Shown piece by piece: positions 4,923 to 5,577 of a stretch of DNA of 5,577 bases (the stretch's first letter is position 1; every line of letters starts with the position of its first letter). This stretch comes from an uncultured Clostridia bacterium (GTDB lineage Bacteria; Bacillota; Clostridia; Oscillospirales; Ruminococcaceae): assembly GCA_937907305.1 (NCBI GenBank), contig CALERQ010000166.1:1-5577 (forward strand), given 5' to 3'. Under the pieces are notes generated by a model. It ran no database searches. It was not told where the DNA came from and was given only the letters and a program-made list of their open reading frames with translations. A program made the position numbers and the translations under genes.

Positions 4923-5577
4923 AACATATAATTAGGCTTTTGCTGGCACTGATTTTCTGCGGGGGTGTAGTACTCTTTCCGGTGCAGGCGCAGTTAATCG
5001 ATCCTGCTGCCGAGGTGGAGCAATATTTTGCAGGAGAGGACATGACCGCTGTAAAGGAGGCCATCCCGCCGGAAGCGGTGGAGCAGATGGAGCAGCAGGG
5101 GATTGGCTCTTTTTCGGAACTTATTGCCATGCCGGTGGAACAGGTTTGGCAGCTGCTGATTGATGCTCTTAAGGAGCAGCTGATCGCTCCGCTGCGAGTG
5201 TTGCTTTCACTGGCGGGTGCGGTGCTGCTGTGCAGCCTTGTTAAGGGGATTGGCAGTTCGCTGGGTAGTGGTGTGCACCAGGTGTTTTCCATCATTATGA
5301 CGGCCATTGTCATTTCACTGCTCATTCGTCCGGTTATTGAGTGTATTTTGTCACTACATACCGTCTTTGCGGATTTCTCTTTGTTTCTTACAGTATATAT
5401 CCCGGTTTTTGCCGGAATCATGACCACTGCCGGCCAACCCATGACAGGTGCGCTCTACAATGTGCTGCTGTTTGGTGCATGTCAGGGGATCAGTTCTTTG
5501 CTGCAGGCGGTATTTGTGCCGGTTATCAGCTGCTATCTTTCTTTGGCGGTTGTTTCTGAAGGAGTTCCGCAAATGGG
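4919..5577 (+). CDS. spoIIIAE: Stage III sporulation protein AE (SpoIIIAE), 3'-truncated by window end
   Basis: The ATG at 4919 overlaps the spoIIIAD stop (ATGA), indicating coupled translation. 219 codons are visible and open to the window end; the family is about 390-400 residues, so just over half is present. A cleavable signal peptide is likely at 1-24 (MKHIIR, hydrophobic core, then FPVQAQ). A polar segment follows with DPAAEVEQYF (28-37) and MPVEQVWQLL (71-80). Membrane helices then start at about 92, with clear stretches near 92-108, 121-143 and 152-170, the last containing VYIPVFAGIMTTAGQPMTGA, a strongly conserved family region. SpoIIIAE is a multi-pass, permease-like subunit of the mother-cell SpoIIIA channel needed for late forespore gene expression. 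spoIIIAF, AG and AH would be expected next, outside the window. Confidence 0.93.
   Translation, partial: MKHIIRLLLALIFCGGVVLFPVQAQLIDPAAEVEQYFAGEDMTAVKEAIPPEAVEQMEQQGIGSFSELIAMPVEQVWQLLIDALKEQLIAPLRVLLSLAGAVLLCSLVKGIGSSLGSGVHQVFSIIMTAIVISLLIRPVIECILSLHTVFADFSLFLTVYIPVFAGIMTTAGQPMTGALYNVLLFGACQGISSLLQAVFVPVISCYLSLAVVSEGVPQM

Noticed and set aside
4825..5442. Minus-strand open frame of 205 codons opposite spoIIIAD/spoIIIAE
   Set aside because: It is Ser/Thr/Ala-rich, as expected for the antisense of hydrophobic membrane protein codons, and spoIIIAE on the plus strand has clear family sequence.
1..5577. Search for CRISPR arrays, tRNA or rRNA genes, insertion sequences and phage genes
   Set aside because: No spaced direct repeats, cloverleaf-like segments, transposase motifs or terminal inverted repeats were seen by eye.

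Overview
The window looks like chromosomal DNA from a spore-forming anaerobic Firmicute of class Clostridia. The main evidence is the spoIIIA sporulation operon, which fills the right 2.7 kb in the conserved order AA-AB-AC-AD-AE. The zinc-binding lipoprotein type and the AraC/ECF remnants also resemble gut Clostridia (Oscillospirales or Lachnospirales). That finer placement is an inference from sequence style, not a database result.

Left part (1-851): the 3' portion of a ZnuA/AdcA-like metal-binding protein of a zinc ABC importer. It enters from outside the window and ends at a strong hairpin terminator that can probably work in both directions.

Middle left (854-1705): no intact gene, but a readable ruin. 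On the minus strand, the first ~76 codons of an MptD/Trep_Strep-type ECF S component are joined in frame to the last ~60 codons of an ABC exporter ATPase, and three further disabling lesions are visible. Divergent from this, on the plus strand, is an AraC-type regulator cut off after 82 residues, before its DNA-binding domain. It still has a near-consensus housekeeping promoter and a palindromic operator-like site. The simplest reading is an AraC + ECF + ABC-exporter locus that lost its core by deletion and is decaying.

Centre (1764-2690): an intact ketopantoate-reductase-like (ApbA/PanE fold) NAD(P)-dependent oxidoreductase. The Lys-x-x-x-Asn segment of the true panE active site looks substituted, so a role in pantothenate synthesis is doubtful. 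It is followed by two hairpins, the second a probable terminator.

Right part (2861-5577): a sigma-E-like promoter precedes spoIIIAA, spoIIIAB, spoIIIAC, spoIIIAD and spoIIIAE (the last truncated by the window end). These are tightly packed and translationally coupled. Their products belong to the SpoIIIA-SpoIIQ channel in the mother-cell outer forespore membrane: AA is the ATPase, AB to AE are membrane parts. One oddity is that the spoIIIAA frame has no stop codon near its expected end and stays open to 4360, across all of spoIIIAB. An automatic gene caller could therefore miss spoIIIAB or give SpoIIIAA a false ~180-residue tail.

I do not see an undescribed system here. The most informative points are the deletion-fusion remnant, its surviving promoter and operator, and the spoIIIAA/spoIIIAB boundary.
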